NCBI RefSeq assembly: GCF_026745355.1
Contig: NC_079208.1
Location: 52,623,776-52,687,775 of the forward strand
Direction: 5' to 3'
Source: Beta vulgaris subsp. vulgaris
Taxonomy: Eukaryota; Streptophyta; Magnoliopsida; Caryophyllales; Amaranthaceae
DNA: 64,000 bases
The notes below the pieces were generated by a model, which was not told where the DNA came from, made no database searches, and saw only the letters and a list, made by a program, of their open reading frames with translations. Both the position numbers and the translations under genes were made by a program. Position 1 is the first letter of the stretch; every line of letters begins with the position of its first letter. Positions 23,828-35,333 of the stretch are shown here, piece by piece.

Positions 23828-26015
23828 TATCATAAAATAATCCGACTATATTAGAAAATTTTGATACATCACACCAAAATTGACTATATAAAAGGTGATT
23901 ATGTCACCCAAAACTTTACTATATAAAACAAAAACTGACTAAATTAAATAAAAACTAACTATTATTCGACGGACAGCCTCACAATATCTTTACTTAACTA
24001 TACATATTATAAAAATAAATCTTACAAGTGTTCATATGATTGTATTTTGATTTTTATATTAGCAAGAAATATTAAGCTTGAGCAAATACATAAATTGTAA
24101 CCATAAAAAAAAGCAAAATAAAAAAATTTGAACGTGTAAGTTAGATAAAGTTCACATGGACTATTAGGATGCCTTTTATATCGCTTTTTATTTTTATATG
24201 TTGTTATATCCATTTTGTATGTTAGATAAATAAGTTGCATTGTCTTGAGTTTACTTCTGCACCTGAACATTGTATCTTTCTTTGATTGAGAATTTTGTCT
24301 TGATATGGAAGGATATGTTTCCTTTGGCATATATTTAGCCTTGTCTTTAATGTGATTGATGTTTTTGCTGTTTTGTCCATTTGTATGGTGCACCGAGTAT
24401 TCATCAAATATTCAGGATAGTAAAAGAGGCAAATTTCACAACCAATTTGGATCTACAAAATTCAATTATCATGACTTCAGGAGGGAGACAAATGACTCCA
24501 ATCAGAGGTAATATAATAAGCTCTACCATATATTTTGCTAGCTAAAAAGTCTTTAAGATTGCATTTCAAGTTTCATAATGTTCCTGAGGAGAATAATTCT
24601 CACAGTTAATGTTCTCTTGTGATAGTTTAACCGTGAAATAAGGTTGAGAAAAGTTTGGTAAGTTATATGATGTTCTAAGTCTTCTAACCATTGAATAATA
24701 TTTTGATTAGTCCATATAATAGAGAATATAACACTAGACAGGTATAAAATAGACGATCTTATATCTCTATATAGTGAAGACAGAAGGGACACATAGCCAA
24801 GGGCCCAAGACTTGTATTCCCCTTCAGGGATGCTATCTCTCACTGGAAGACTATAAAGGAGTAATCGCCATAAGTAAAGTTTGGATTAGGCTAACATGAA
24901 GTTGCTAAAACCACACCAAAAGATCTATTAAAGGGTCAAATTTTTAAAAAATAATGAGCCAACCATGTGGCTGATTTCACAAGAAAAAAACCTCATCATT
25001 TGCTGTCAAATTTCACCGTGTTTCATCGAAAGTTGAAGTCATTTGTAAAGGAATACCACAAATGTGGTATACAATCTAAGCAGAGACTGAAATCAATAGG
25101 TTTAGACAATCCTAAGATTGGTATAGACGAAAATATTGTTCAATTAGAAAGTCTTAATTTTAAAATTGTGGCATATCTATCATTCTTCCGCTTGTCAATA
25201 AAAAAAAATATGATTTTAAAAAAACGCTTATAATGTTCAAATGCTAAAAAAGAGATGCGATCACATTTGAAAAGGTAATTTAACCTTTTTTTTTTCTGGC
25301 TACAACATTTGCAAATAGTAACAATGTCTCACATGCCAATATAAGCACTTTCAAGAAGTGAAATCCACATGGAAAAAAAGAAAATTGCCTTACAACCTAA
25401 TAAACTACTCCACCTATTCTTCATTAGTACTATAATGGGATCACACATGACATGGTTTTGTATGTGTCATACACTTATCCTATGCAGATTTTAACAAAGC
25501 GGCATAGCACCAAAAAAAAGAGAGGAAAAGAGGTTTCCATTTGGAAAGAAAGGGAGAAGAATGTAAAGAGGAGAAAGGGGAGAAAAATGGAGAGAAGTTC
25601 AAGAGCTCAAATTACAGAATGTTACATAACATGATTTGATCTGAACATCATCAGATACAACCATGAAAAAAAAAGGGCAAGTTTCCCCATTTCACAAAAG
25701 AAAGACACTGCTTCAATTAGAGGTTGATATGATTTTAGGTTCCTTTAAAGACCAATGTCCAATGATTTCTTCTTCTGCCTCTTTTCAATGTTCAGAACTT
25801 CAGATTATGAACTCATTCCTCTGAGAAATCCAAGTTATTAAACCCGAAGATGCATATGCATACGTATATATTTAAATCTGCAAAGGAAAAAATTAAGCAG
25901 CAAGTTAAAAACCAATCAAAATGATATAAACTCAAAGGAAATCCTTCTTATAACATGTAACAAGATTTCATACCTTGGTATAAAATATCTGTATATGGGT
26001 GATGTGAATACGATG
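23828..26015. other. AT-rich intergenic sequence
   Basis: No recognisable gene. Frames at 24022-24843 (minus) and 24967-25233 (plus) lack identifiable motifs. A decayed retroelement is conceivable but I could not match any conserved block. The right end (from about 25640) probably contains the 3' UTR of the LAZY-family gene, whose stop is at 26016-26018. Confidence 0.45.
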
Positions 26016-29000
26016 TTAAATCTCTAGAACAATATCTGCAACAATCAAGAACTTAAATGATTAATCGCATGTTCATTACATAACTGTGACATATATCATA
26101 ATTTTAATTCCCAAACAAGCATGAAGCATGATCATGCAAATCATTAAAACTCACATTCTGAATCTGTCTTGTCCCATTTACAGGCCTCACTTGGCCTTGG
26201 TTTTTCCTGTGTGTCCTCTTCGTTATTTTTCTTTTCTGCAATGTGTTTATCTCCAAGATACCTCTTCATCGATGAAGTGCGATTCGATGTTTTTGGGTAT
26301 ATCTTCTTATGAAGAATGGTTCTGAGTAACTGGCATAGACATATCAGAAAAAGAGGAAGTCAATCACTACACAGAAGCAAGCCCACAAAAGGCAGTATAG
26401 CATAGTGCATATCAGTTATCACAGTACAAATTTTTTAAAATACCACTGTAATTTGCACTATATGCACAAACAAACATCTTGCAAAGCGTAAGCAGTACAT
26501 TGAAGGATTAATAGAAGTCCAAAAGAATAAGAGATATATATACCTTCTCCATTCTGGACTCTTGTAAAGTGTCCCTCAAACTAGGAGCAGGTGAAAACCC
26601 ATTAGCACAAACAAACATCTTTTTGAGTAGGAAAGAGAGAGATTTCTTCCCAATCTCATTCTTAGTCTTCTCTGCTCGGACCTCTTTGCATTTACCGATT
26701 ATTACACTAATGGTACGTTCAATATCATCTTCCTTATTATCCGGATCAGTGCAAACCACATTTGAAATCCTCCGGCTGACCTCCAAGCTTGAAGGACAGT
26801 TAAGGAATCTATCCAAAGGTAGATGATCAGCGTTTTCTTCCTCTTGTTTCGCTGATTTTCGTTTTAAGAGCTTTGTCAATTCCTTTTGCAATTTTCCAAC
26901 CTCTTCTGGGGTGAACTCTGATAAATCTGGGGATGAAGCACAGGTGGGATTCTGCTCTTGTTCTTGTTCATGAGTGGCAGTCTGAATCTCAGAACTAGCT
27001 GCTTTGTCTTTGAGATCAGTGTTACCAAACGTCCCGATTGTTAGTAGTCCATGAGGCCAATCATTGAACTCTTCTCTCTGAGAAGGTTGCTTAGGAAGAT
27101 CTGTGGAAATGATCATGGAGAAATACAGAGGAGGAATTAGGATACAGTTTAACTCATGTGAAACTTAGAAAATGCAGCAAATTGTAGTGGGAAAACGGGA
27201 CATATACATGTAATTTTATTAATAAAAAGGCTAGACCCAGAAATCTAGGTCCTACAAAACCTAGTAGTGGAGCTGTTTATACAATTTTGATTCTTTATCA
27301 AGAGGTTATCTTTCGTGGCTCAAATCCTTCAATCTATACCAACTGCAGTTGAATAAGTATGCTAGCATCAATTTTGATTAAGGATTCTTAATTAAAGAAT
27401 TTTATGGCAAGATTTGGACACAGCATGAATATTTTTGGGCGAGGTCATTGTTTTGCTATGATCATTGTGTCCTTAAATTTGTCTAAAATTAGTATGTAAT
27501 CCCTGAAATCTCAAGAAAAAAATCAGTGGCAATATGCAATGCTTATGTGCTTTGTGGTAATAAAACACAATATGTCTCCGGTCTCCGGGAGGCAGACGGT
27601 AAGTTCTTAAGCTAGGGGTTTGCTTCTCTTTTGTCCGGAAAATATGTCACAAGATATGCCCAAGCTCTAAATAAGAGTTGCACGATGAAAATTCCTTGTT
27701 TGGCGAACATTAATAAAATTATATTTTTTGATCTCCTTTAAAAACAGTAAGAAACAGACAAGCTATTGACGGAAAAAAGTTAAATGGAGAACAATTTGAC
27801 TGGTGAACAAGAAAGAGAAATTATGTGAGGCCCACAACAAGTGGATTTACCAAATTATCTTCGTCCCATATTCACCAGTAAATTGTTCTCCAATTAGCCT
27901 CACTCTTACACATAACACAAGTTCCCTAATCTTCTCAAAATGTATGACAGAGGAAAAAAAATGGTTACTTTGCAAAACTGGCTTAGTAATTCAAGAAACT
28001 GTACTCGTTAGCCTAAGCAGGTTAGAAAAATAATAATAATGAGCCAATAAGGTGAAAGCCATTGTGTAGAATCTAGCTGTAGGATCTTAACACCTGACTT
28101 ATTAGCTTAGTCAGTGGTAGGCTAAGCTTAGACAGTTATTCGAGTTAGTGGTCCTGATGGGTCAATTTCCAAGTAAATTGCAAATGTACCTTGCATCATC
28201 TAAAAAATGTTTAGGACCAGGAAGATCTAAGCGTAAAATACACATCTCCACAAATCAATGTAGGGCAAAGCACCCTACACAACCAAGCAAGTATCCCATC
28301 TTGACTGTAACTAGAAGAAGAAAGATCCCAGTTTTCTAATCAGGGCACGACTTTGGAGTTGGAGTTGGGGAGAGTGAAGACACTTCTAGCATAACATGAC
28401 AAACTACACTCCGATTGAATAAAAGTATAAAACAAATACGTTGTCCAATCCAGTAGAAAAATTTAATGGCCAAAGAAGTAAAGAATTCACAAATATATGC
28501 AGTAAACAAATTAAGTGATTTGATTAAAGAAACACTAAGCTCTTCCACACAGATGAACTTAATTATATTACATGCCTCAATAGTCAAAACTCCATACTGT
28601 TGGGAAGCGAGTCTATGACAATATTATCAATCTTACTTCAATTTCTCTCAAAAAGGTTCCTGCCATAGCAGCAGCTTAAAGGGGATGATAACATGGACAA
28701 AAAAAAAACAAAACAACAGGAGAGATCAAATGATCTTAGCACAATTTTGGACTACTACAGTAGACAAGTAACATCTTTAATTCGCTCTGGATGAGAGTCA
28801 TTTGTCGAGATGCCACGTTTATTAGATATTATCGTGAAGCAAACCAGGGAGTAGATTGGCTAGCAAATTAAGGGTGAATATTCACTAATCTTATAGAAAC
28901 AACTTCAGATTAACGAAGGCCATCCTAATTTTGAATTGTACTTGTAAAAAATTGATTTGCCCACATACAAGTATGCGAACAATAAGCTATCATCAACATG

Positions 29001-30021
29001 GAGATAAAAGATTTTGCACGCCTACAAGAATGCCTTAGAGGCACAGATCTAAATAACTATCTGATGCAAAAACACATAAAATAGCTCAAGCGAGCATAAC
29101 CCTTTCGCAGTTGCATAATCATATTATCATAATAAATAATAAAGGTATGCAATTTCGATCTAGGATAAACAAGAATAACTAGAATACCTAGAATATAAGG
29201 CGAGAGATCCTGCTCATGAGATAAAAGAAAGTCTAGCTAGCTTGATCATCATGAAACATGAGATGAAACAGATATAACATCTCTACCGGAATTCATATAC
29301 AGCTGCTAATCTACGCAGAACCATACGTATAACATAACGGAAAACAGAGTTTATATAGGCAGTTAAAGACAATATCTCCATGCCTATGCATGTGAAACTG
29401 TTTACACTCCCCCCCCCCCCCCCCACCCTCTTAATTTTTAACCCTCAAGTGGTTTGATAGATTGATGAATTGTGATCTCTTCATAAAGAGGAACAAAAAA
29501 CTCATACTTAAACATGAAAAATGCAGCTCCCTCGAAGATAAAAAAAATCCCCGCACATCACAATATCACGCTGTGACCTCAGAAGGAGTAAATGAGCTTC
29601 TAAATGCAGTATCTCGCTAGTGACCTTTTCAGGACCTTGACTTGTATACTAGAGGAGGTACCAATAAGAAGAGAGAAACTAAAAATCACGGAATACTACT
29701 ACTTAAAGCTTATATGCATTTCTCATGCATGTAGCATGGAAGTATGTGAGTTCATGCAAGTATCTTGGACGTCATGTAATTGCACCACAAGCAAGTCATT
29801 CAAGTTAAACAGAAAAGAAGAGATCAAACTTACGGTTAAGTGGAATAACTGTATTGGGTTTCTGATTCCCCGGTTTTCCATTAATCTTGTTCTGCATCCA
29901 GTTGAGGAACTGCAATATTTGCAAACCAAAAGAACCCTTGTTTAGCAAACAATAACATAAACTTGTACGACAAAGTTTACAACAACTACAACATACATAC
30001 TTTCCCTCTCCTCACCTTCAT
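26016..30021 (-). CDS. LAZY2: IGT/LAZY-family gravitropism protein (LAZY2-like), five coding exons
   Basis: Coding exons are 30016-30021, 29834-29909, 26544-27100, 26155-26329 and 26016-26035, all GT-AG and in phase, giving 834 nt and 277 residues. The first exon encodes only Met-Lys, a layout shared by the family. Conserved regions in order are [14 protein letters not shown] (1-14), [17 protein letters not shown] (37-53, with the diagnostic IGT), [20 protein letters not shown], then [20 protein letters not shown]. These are followed by [19 protein letters not shown] and a C-terminal TDSEYIVLEI. LAZY proteins act in statocytes downstream of amyloplast sedimentation, recruit RLD proteins through the C-terminal motif and redirect auxin flow, setting root or shoot angle. 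Wording of the blocks is closest to my memory of LAZY2; LAZY4/DRO1 is the alternative. All family regions are present. Confidence 0.94.
27101..29833 (-). other. Intron 2 of the LAZY-family gene (2.73 kb)
   Basis: The donor is AACC|GTAAGT and the acceptor is TCCACAG|ATCTTC, with the histidine codon split C|AT. It includes a 16-base C homopolymer at 29409-29424. No recognisable transposon end or coding sequence was found. Confidence 0.88.
29409..29424. repeat. Poly-C tract (16 C)
   Basis: An uninterrupted run of 16 C follows TTTACACT in the second intron of the LAZY-family gene. On the transcribed strand this is a G16 run. Exact length may be affected by sequencing or assembly. Confidence 0.9.
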
Positions 30022-32888
30022 TTTCACCAGAGTACTTTATGTAAAACAAGTGCTTCAAAATAATATCGTCGACTAAGGGAGGGAAAAGCCCTTTCAAAGA
30101 GAGAAAGAGTCCAGGAAATTAAACCAATAAGCTTTAAGCACTAACAAAATAATGCAAATGAGCAGTTATGTTATATGGTGAGCTCTACAGCTTAGGAACT
30201 CCCTATTGGTGCGAGTTTCTAAACAGAGGAAGAGGGACTCTTTTTCTGAATCAGCTGGCTCACAACTGCTCTCTCTCTCCCTTTCACATGGATCTCAGCA
30301 TTTTCTTCTATATTCTCTTAACCTTGTTTTCAGCTATTATACTCCCATACCTCTACAACTAACAAGTATATCTATGCTCAGAAACATTCCCTTTTAATAT
30401 TGTTTAATAGCATAGTTGTGTATTAGTTTAATAATGCTCCGTGTGAGTGAGAGGATTTGTCGCAGGCATGCTTCCTTACAAATAGTTACTGAACCTTCGT
30501 GTCTAAACATTGGTCCTTAGATCACTATAATAACCTATCCCCATAATTCTTGCTTTCAGCAAAAATGTTCAAGCGCAATCCCCACAAGATTTACCATTTA
30601 AAGATAAAAATATCATGCATGAAATCAGTGATGATGCTTATGAAGAGAGACAATGAAATTATCAATCTTGATTGTAGAGCTGTGCTTATAAAGTATTTCT
30701 AATTTGACTGCAAAGAGTGGAAGATATTATCTAATAAGCATATAGCTATTCAATTATTTTCAGTTTCCACGTTAGCAAAATATAAATTACTAAATTAAAG
30801 TTGTTCAAAGAAAAACCTGCTTGAAGCCACATGTTTAGTATAACAGTGTCTTTTTCTCGTAGGATCGATCTAACTACCATGCAAGTGATTTTTTGGATGT
30901 ATGAATAATGCGTACAGTCCCAATCTCTGTGTAATTCCAAGAGACAGCTTTCGGAAGCATGTAGCCATGTTATCAATCAACATCACAATGTACTGAACAT
31001 TGAACAACAACAACAACAAAATTATTTTTTGCCAAAAAGTTCACCGAGTAAATATCCCAAATAGTGATAAGCACCTAAAATCTAACAGAAGATCCATCGA
31101 TATTTTTGAGAGTAATTTACCAATGCTAGAGCCCATCAAAGAAGACGATATGTTAACCTAACCTCCTTATGCACAGTAGACAGTAGCGTTTCATTTATCA
31201 TTGTTGAATCCCATTGATCACCACACGCGAGTGTTCCACATTGGAAAAAGAGGAGAGACTAAACCACTTTATAAAATTAAGAGTTACTCCTCCTATTACC
31301 AGTTGGTTTTAGGAGACATTTGAAAATGTAGTAATTGCCAAATGTATCCTAGTTATATGGTAACTGTTGAATCCCATTGATCACCACATGTGAGTCTCCC
31401 ACATTGGAGAAAAAGGAGTTACTCCTCTTAAAACTTCCCTAACCCAGACCCATTTCATATAATCTGAAAATGTGGTCACGAAGTAACAAGAAACAAACAC
31501 TAATGATCCACTTTTGTGCGATGTAATAGCGAGATTATGGGTCTCCAATTCCAAATAACTAACAACTATCATTAAGACTAACAGCCTGAATAGTGAATAG
31601 TACTACTAGCAGAATGTCACTTATACAGAGCAAGAATCCTTTTGCTACCCCACAAGTTCAAGTAGAATTTGTTGTCTTTCGGTTCTTTAGTTGTCATCAT
31701 CCAGTATACTTTCTTTAGACTTCAAAAAAGGAAGTAAAAAAGCACACAACCACAGAAAGTTACGAGCGAGAAACTAGTATTGTACATTTGTACCATATAA
31801 AACTGTTCTAAGATAAAATTAAAAAATCTGCATGGAATTATAGAACAGAATTGTTTAGAAAAAAAGACAACAGAAAAAGGACAATTGAATAAGAGACATG
31901 TACAGTTATATTTACTAAATATGGTAGTTCATTACCCCTTGTTTGATAATTTAATATGGCATAGACTTCAAATAAACACAGGCCACAGACAAGTAAACAG
32001 GACAGAACACTTCGCCTTCGGGAAGGTCAGTCGTCAGCAATGCACCTGATCATCTAAAGCCTTACTTCCCATAATATTCCAAGTTCCAACAAAAGATATG
32101 TTATTTTTTTGTGGGTCAGTCACAATGAAGAATGTTAGTGAAGTACTAGTAGAATATCTTCCTCTTGGAAGATTTTCTTCTTTGTTTTCTTGTAGATAAA
32201 TCATAACTCTAGTACTTCATACTATAATTGTAACCTGTGTAATACACAGGTTAATATTTGACATGAAATTAATATATTCCATTGTTGCTTACATATAATT
32301 CTTCAAGTAAAACAATTGCAAGTTGTTAAAATAATACAATTTGACTGAAAAATAATATTAGCATCTTATTAGAAAAAAGTTTAACATCATAGAAATATTA
32401 TCTCTACCTCCATCCTATATTAATCACAACAATTTCATTAACATCTTTATCAATACACAACATTGACCATTAATATGTCTATATATCTATTAGTAAACAT
32501 TATAAAAAATTGATTTGTTGAGAATATATACTCAAAGATCATAGAACATCTTATAGACTAACAATTTTAAAAGAATGAAAAAAGAATTATGGTCAAGGTG
32601 AGACATGTAAATAATGCCAAAGTCACATTGTTGCAATTGATACGAGAGGAATGGAGTATCTATTTCTCATATTATTAGAAGATTCTTATTTATTATGAAT
32701 ACATGATTTATATGAGGTGGCTAAAAAAAGGAACAAAAAAGGTGGTTAGTTAACCATTTTTTTTTAAAAGGTGGTTTCTTAAAAAAAAAAATTGGTTATA
32801 AAAAATAATTTCTGACAAATTTTCCAAATATTATATATGGTTAACAACTTAATGGTATCAAATATTTTCAATTATGCTAAATCTAGTT
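30022..32888. other. Upstream region of the LAZY-family gene and intergenic DNA
   Basis: The 5' UTR and promoter of the LAZY-family gene must lie just right of 30021. A CT-rich tract on the plus strand near 30265-30290 (GA-rich in the sense of the gene) could be 5' UTR. No clear TATA box was chosen. The direct repeats at 31202 and 31366 are listed separately. The remainder is AT-rich with no gene seen. Confidence 0.45.
31202..31445. repeat. Direct repeat pair resembling LTR starts
   Basis: TGTTGAATCCCATTGATCAC begins at 31202 and again at 31366, 164 bases apart. Each is followed by CCACATTGGA and GAGTTACTCCTC-like sequence with small differences. A TG start followed by GAATCCCA..CCACATTGG resembles the beginning of many plant Copia/TRIM terminal repeats. 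No primer-binding site or internal domain was recognised, so this could be a TRIM remnant or a local duplication. Confidence 0.5.
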
Positions 32889-32917
32889 TCATTCAATCAC
32901 AAAGTCTTATAAAAGAC

Positions 32918-32945
32918 CGTCTCACGTTAGCACTAACGTGAGACG
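32918..32945. repeat. Perfect 13-bp stem hairpin in the left arm of the element
   Basis: CGTCTCACGTTAG is followed by CA and then its exact complement CTAACGTGAGACG. A partly decayed version occurs at 33839-33866 in the right arm. Confidence 0.85.
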
Positions 32946-33089
32946 AGTCAGTTTTTCCTCCAATTCTTAGCCTCGGCCTTTATTTATGGTTTTATGGTTG
33001 ATAATTGTGATTCTGGCTATTAGTTACTATTTTCCGATAAATAGTTATGATATTTGAGTACTTAGTTATTATTGTTTTTTACACAGAAA

Positions 33090-33555
33090 ATGCACAAAAC
33101 TCAGATTATCTCCTGCAATTTCACTACCTTGAATCTCTCCAATGGCGAAAATGTTGAAGAAATTTCAATACTTCTTAAACACAACAACTGGGAAATATTG
33201 ATGGGTTCTTCAAACATCACTAAAAAGCTAAACCCATATATTATTCAATATGTTCTTCATCATAATCAGTTTTTTGATCCAACTAAACTTCTGGATTTCT
33301 TCAAGGTCACATTCTCAATTGGGTATTCATCAATATTTGTTTTTTTTCTCAATTTTGGTTGTTCTTCTTTGATATAGTGATCAATGTTTGTAAGAAAAAG
33401 AGTTTCTTGATTGAAACTGCTAATGTGTTCTTGTGTGTTAGAGATGGTGATTTTTGCCCTAGTTTAGTTTGTCGCAATTCTTTGTTGTCTGACTTATTGA
33501 AGAAGAGCATGATGGATTTGTTTTGGATGGTTTATGATAGAATTAGTGCATTAGT
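33090..33555 (+). pseudogene. Captured fragment of a pentatricopeptide-repeat (PPR) protein gene
   Basis: Two blocks in different frames match the N-terminal part of plant organellar PPR proteins. The first (33090-33305) contains NNWEILMGSSNITKKLN and DPTKLLDFF, the usual lead-in before the first repeat. The second (about 33363-33552) contains VINVCKKKSFLIETANVFL and then CPSLVCRNSLLSDLLKK followed by DLFWMVYDRI, i.e. PPR helices. The region between has lost or shifted sequence, and no continuous frame remains. The fragment covers only the beginning of such a gene, which normally runs to over 2 kb. It lies wholly within the element 32898-33883. Family identification is from remembered conserved wording and should be confirmed by alignment. 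Confidence 0.72.
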
Positions 33556-33637
33556 TTTTTTTTTGAGAGAGACATAATTATTTATGCGTGATATTGAAGT
33601 TATGGCCAATAAAATGCATTATAATTTGATTTTTATG

Positions 33638-33735
33638 ATATAACTAATATACTTCAGCGTTTAACTAATATATTCTAGCGACTAACTAATATACTTCAAC
33701 GACTAACTAATATACTTCAACGACTAACTAATTCA
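33638..33735. repeat. 21-bp tandem repeat, four to five copies
   Basis: Units of AACTAATATACTTCAACGACT form repeat the stretch from about 33644 to 33735, with small differences in each copy (CAGCGTTT, CTAGCGACT, CAACGACT twice). A partial unit AACTAATTCATCC follows. It lies between the PPR fragment and the right arm of the Mutator-like element. Confidence 0.85.
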
Positions 33736-33964
33736 TCCAAAATCAATTTAAGGCTAGCATAACTAATAGGTGCAAGCGCTTAACTAATTTTACTGTTGGT
33801 TTGATGCACGCGCGTAATGTCAGCATGACATCAGCGGTTTCACGTTAACACTAACGTGAGACCGTCTCTCCAAAAACGGACTCTCATTCAATATAGGGAC
33901 ACTTAGCACTCGAAAAAATGTCAGGTGTCAATTCCTAGGTAAATTTATTCGGGTTTATATAATA

Positions 33965-34219
33965 CTCCTTCCATCCCAAAATATAGTTCATGTTTCTATT
34001 TTGGGAGTCAAACTTTAAAAACTTTGACCAAATATTCTCACTAATGTATATACAAAAACATACTTATGTGGGGTCTTGTTAGATTCGCCACGATGTATAC
34101 CTTCATAATATCAACACTTTATATTTTTACTAATACGAAATAGAAGATATAGTAGGTTAAGGTTACATCTTGAAGACCCTATAAAGAGAAACATGAACTA
34201 TATTTTAGGACGGAGAGAG
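33965..34219. mobile_element. Stowaway-like MITE (255 bp)
   Basis: The left end CTCCTTCCATCCCAAAATAT and right end ATATTTTAGGACGGAGAGAG are inverted copies, with TA on both sides. The inside repeats GTTCATGTTTCT in inverted form (AGAAACATGAAC) and holds the phrase TCTTGTTAGATTCGCC. Confidence 0.82.
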
Positions 34220-35061
34220 TATATAATTAGATTAGATAGGAGAGTGTTAAAGGCGTGCATTCTCAATAAGTTCTAAAAAGTTAAAATAAAGTTTCAATTA
34301 CTTCTAATAATTATAAAATAAGCTTTATTAAGTTCAATATGGTCCAATAATTTCAGATATTATTCGCCGGAGCGAGAAAGTAGAGTATCTACGCCGGGAA
34401 GGAATACTAGTCAAAGAGTATCAATAGAGAAAATGGCATAAGAAAGTCTTCGCTTCATTCCTATTTCCTATCTCCCTTCCTCTACTAGACTCGATCGAGG
34501 AAAAGAAAGAGAACTTTTGATAAGTGATTTATGTACTTGCTTATTACTCCCTTTGACTATCAAAAAGCTTAATAATACATCGCTCCCCCTTTCCCAAAAT
34601 AATTTCCACAAACTATATTGGCCCAAATTTTTGAGAAAGTGAAAAGGTAGAGGTGAAGAGGGTGGGTATGTATAGTGCCTAATGGTAGAGAAGAAAGAAC
34701 TAGAGAAAGAATTTGCTAAAAGGGATATATGGCAAATAATTAGGGACACCCAAAAAAACCTAAGGCAATAAATTTAGGACTGAGGCAAAAAAAAAACATT
34801 GAAATCTAAAATCTAGATATTGAAACAAATTCAATAAGATCATTTAAAGTTCCAAATAATAACTTGTAATGTAGGTCCGACTTCCGAGTAAGTATATTAG
34901 GAGTAAATGCTAATGAACTCAGCTATAAAGGTAAACTAATAGAAGACGGTTTTTACTATCTCGGTTTCTTTTTACTTAGGCTGAGTGTTATTCTTACCAA
35001 CACATTACTTTCACTATTAATATCTTTAAAAATAAATAAAAATTATAAAAGTGGATATTTG

Positions 35062-35104
<43 letters not shown>

Positions 35105-35333
35105 GACAAATTTGACAGCATCCCACATGATTGCATTTATCTTTATACTTCTCCATTCCTTTTAGAATATTTTCTTATCTGAAAGTTTCAAATTAACTGC
35201 AACATTACCTTATTTGATAATATCTCTCTCCTATTATATGAGTCCTGCTTTTTATCTATTTCTATCATTTTTCCTCTTTAATTGAGTTTATTAACAAAAA
35301 AATATATTAATAAAATATATTTCAATTATTATA
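34220..35333. other. AT-rich intergenic sequence
   Basis: No gene recognised. A TA microsatellite occupies 35066-35102. Frame 34468-34749 (minus) is not supported by any family motif. Confidence 0.5.
35066..35102. repeat. (TA)n microsatellite
   Basis: Uninterrupted TA dinucleotides, about 17 units, in intergenic DNA. Confidence 0.9.

Larger units (their letters stand above)
32898..33883 (+). mobile_element. Mutator-like element carrying a PPR gene fragment (Pack-MULE-like)
   Basis: A perfect 9-bp direct repeat TCATTCAAT flanks the element (32889-32897 and 33884-33892), the size typical of Mutator-like elements. The two ends align as inverted repeats with equal spacing and converge on GACSGTCTCACGTTAG about 19 bases in; the right arm has one G/C difference there. 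The left arm itself contains a perfect hairpin (32918-32945). Inside are a pentatricopeptide-repeat gene fragment and a 21-bp tandem repeat. No transposase frame is present, so movement would have depended on a partner element. Confidence 0.78.

Noticed and set aside
24022..25233. Possible Copia retrotransposon remnant
   Set aside because: Frames of 60-120 residues were compared from memory with Copia reverse transcriptase and RNase H motifs; no conserved block could be matched.
33359..33577. 72-residue frame as an independent small gene
   Set aside because: It is the second block of the captured PPR fragment, with no own promoter or start.
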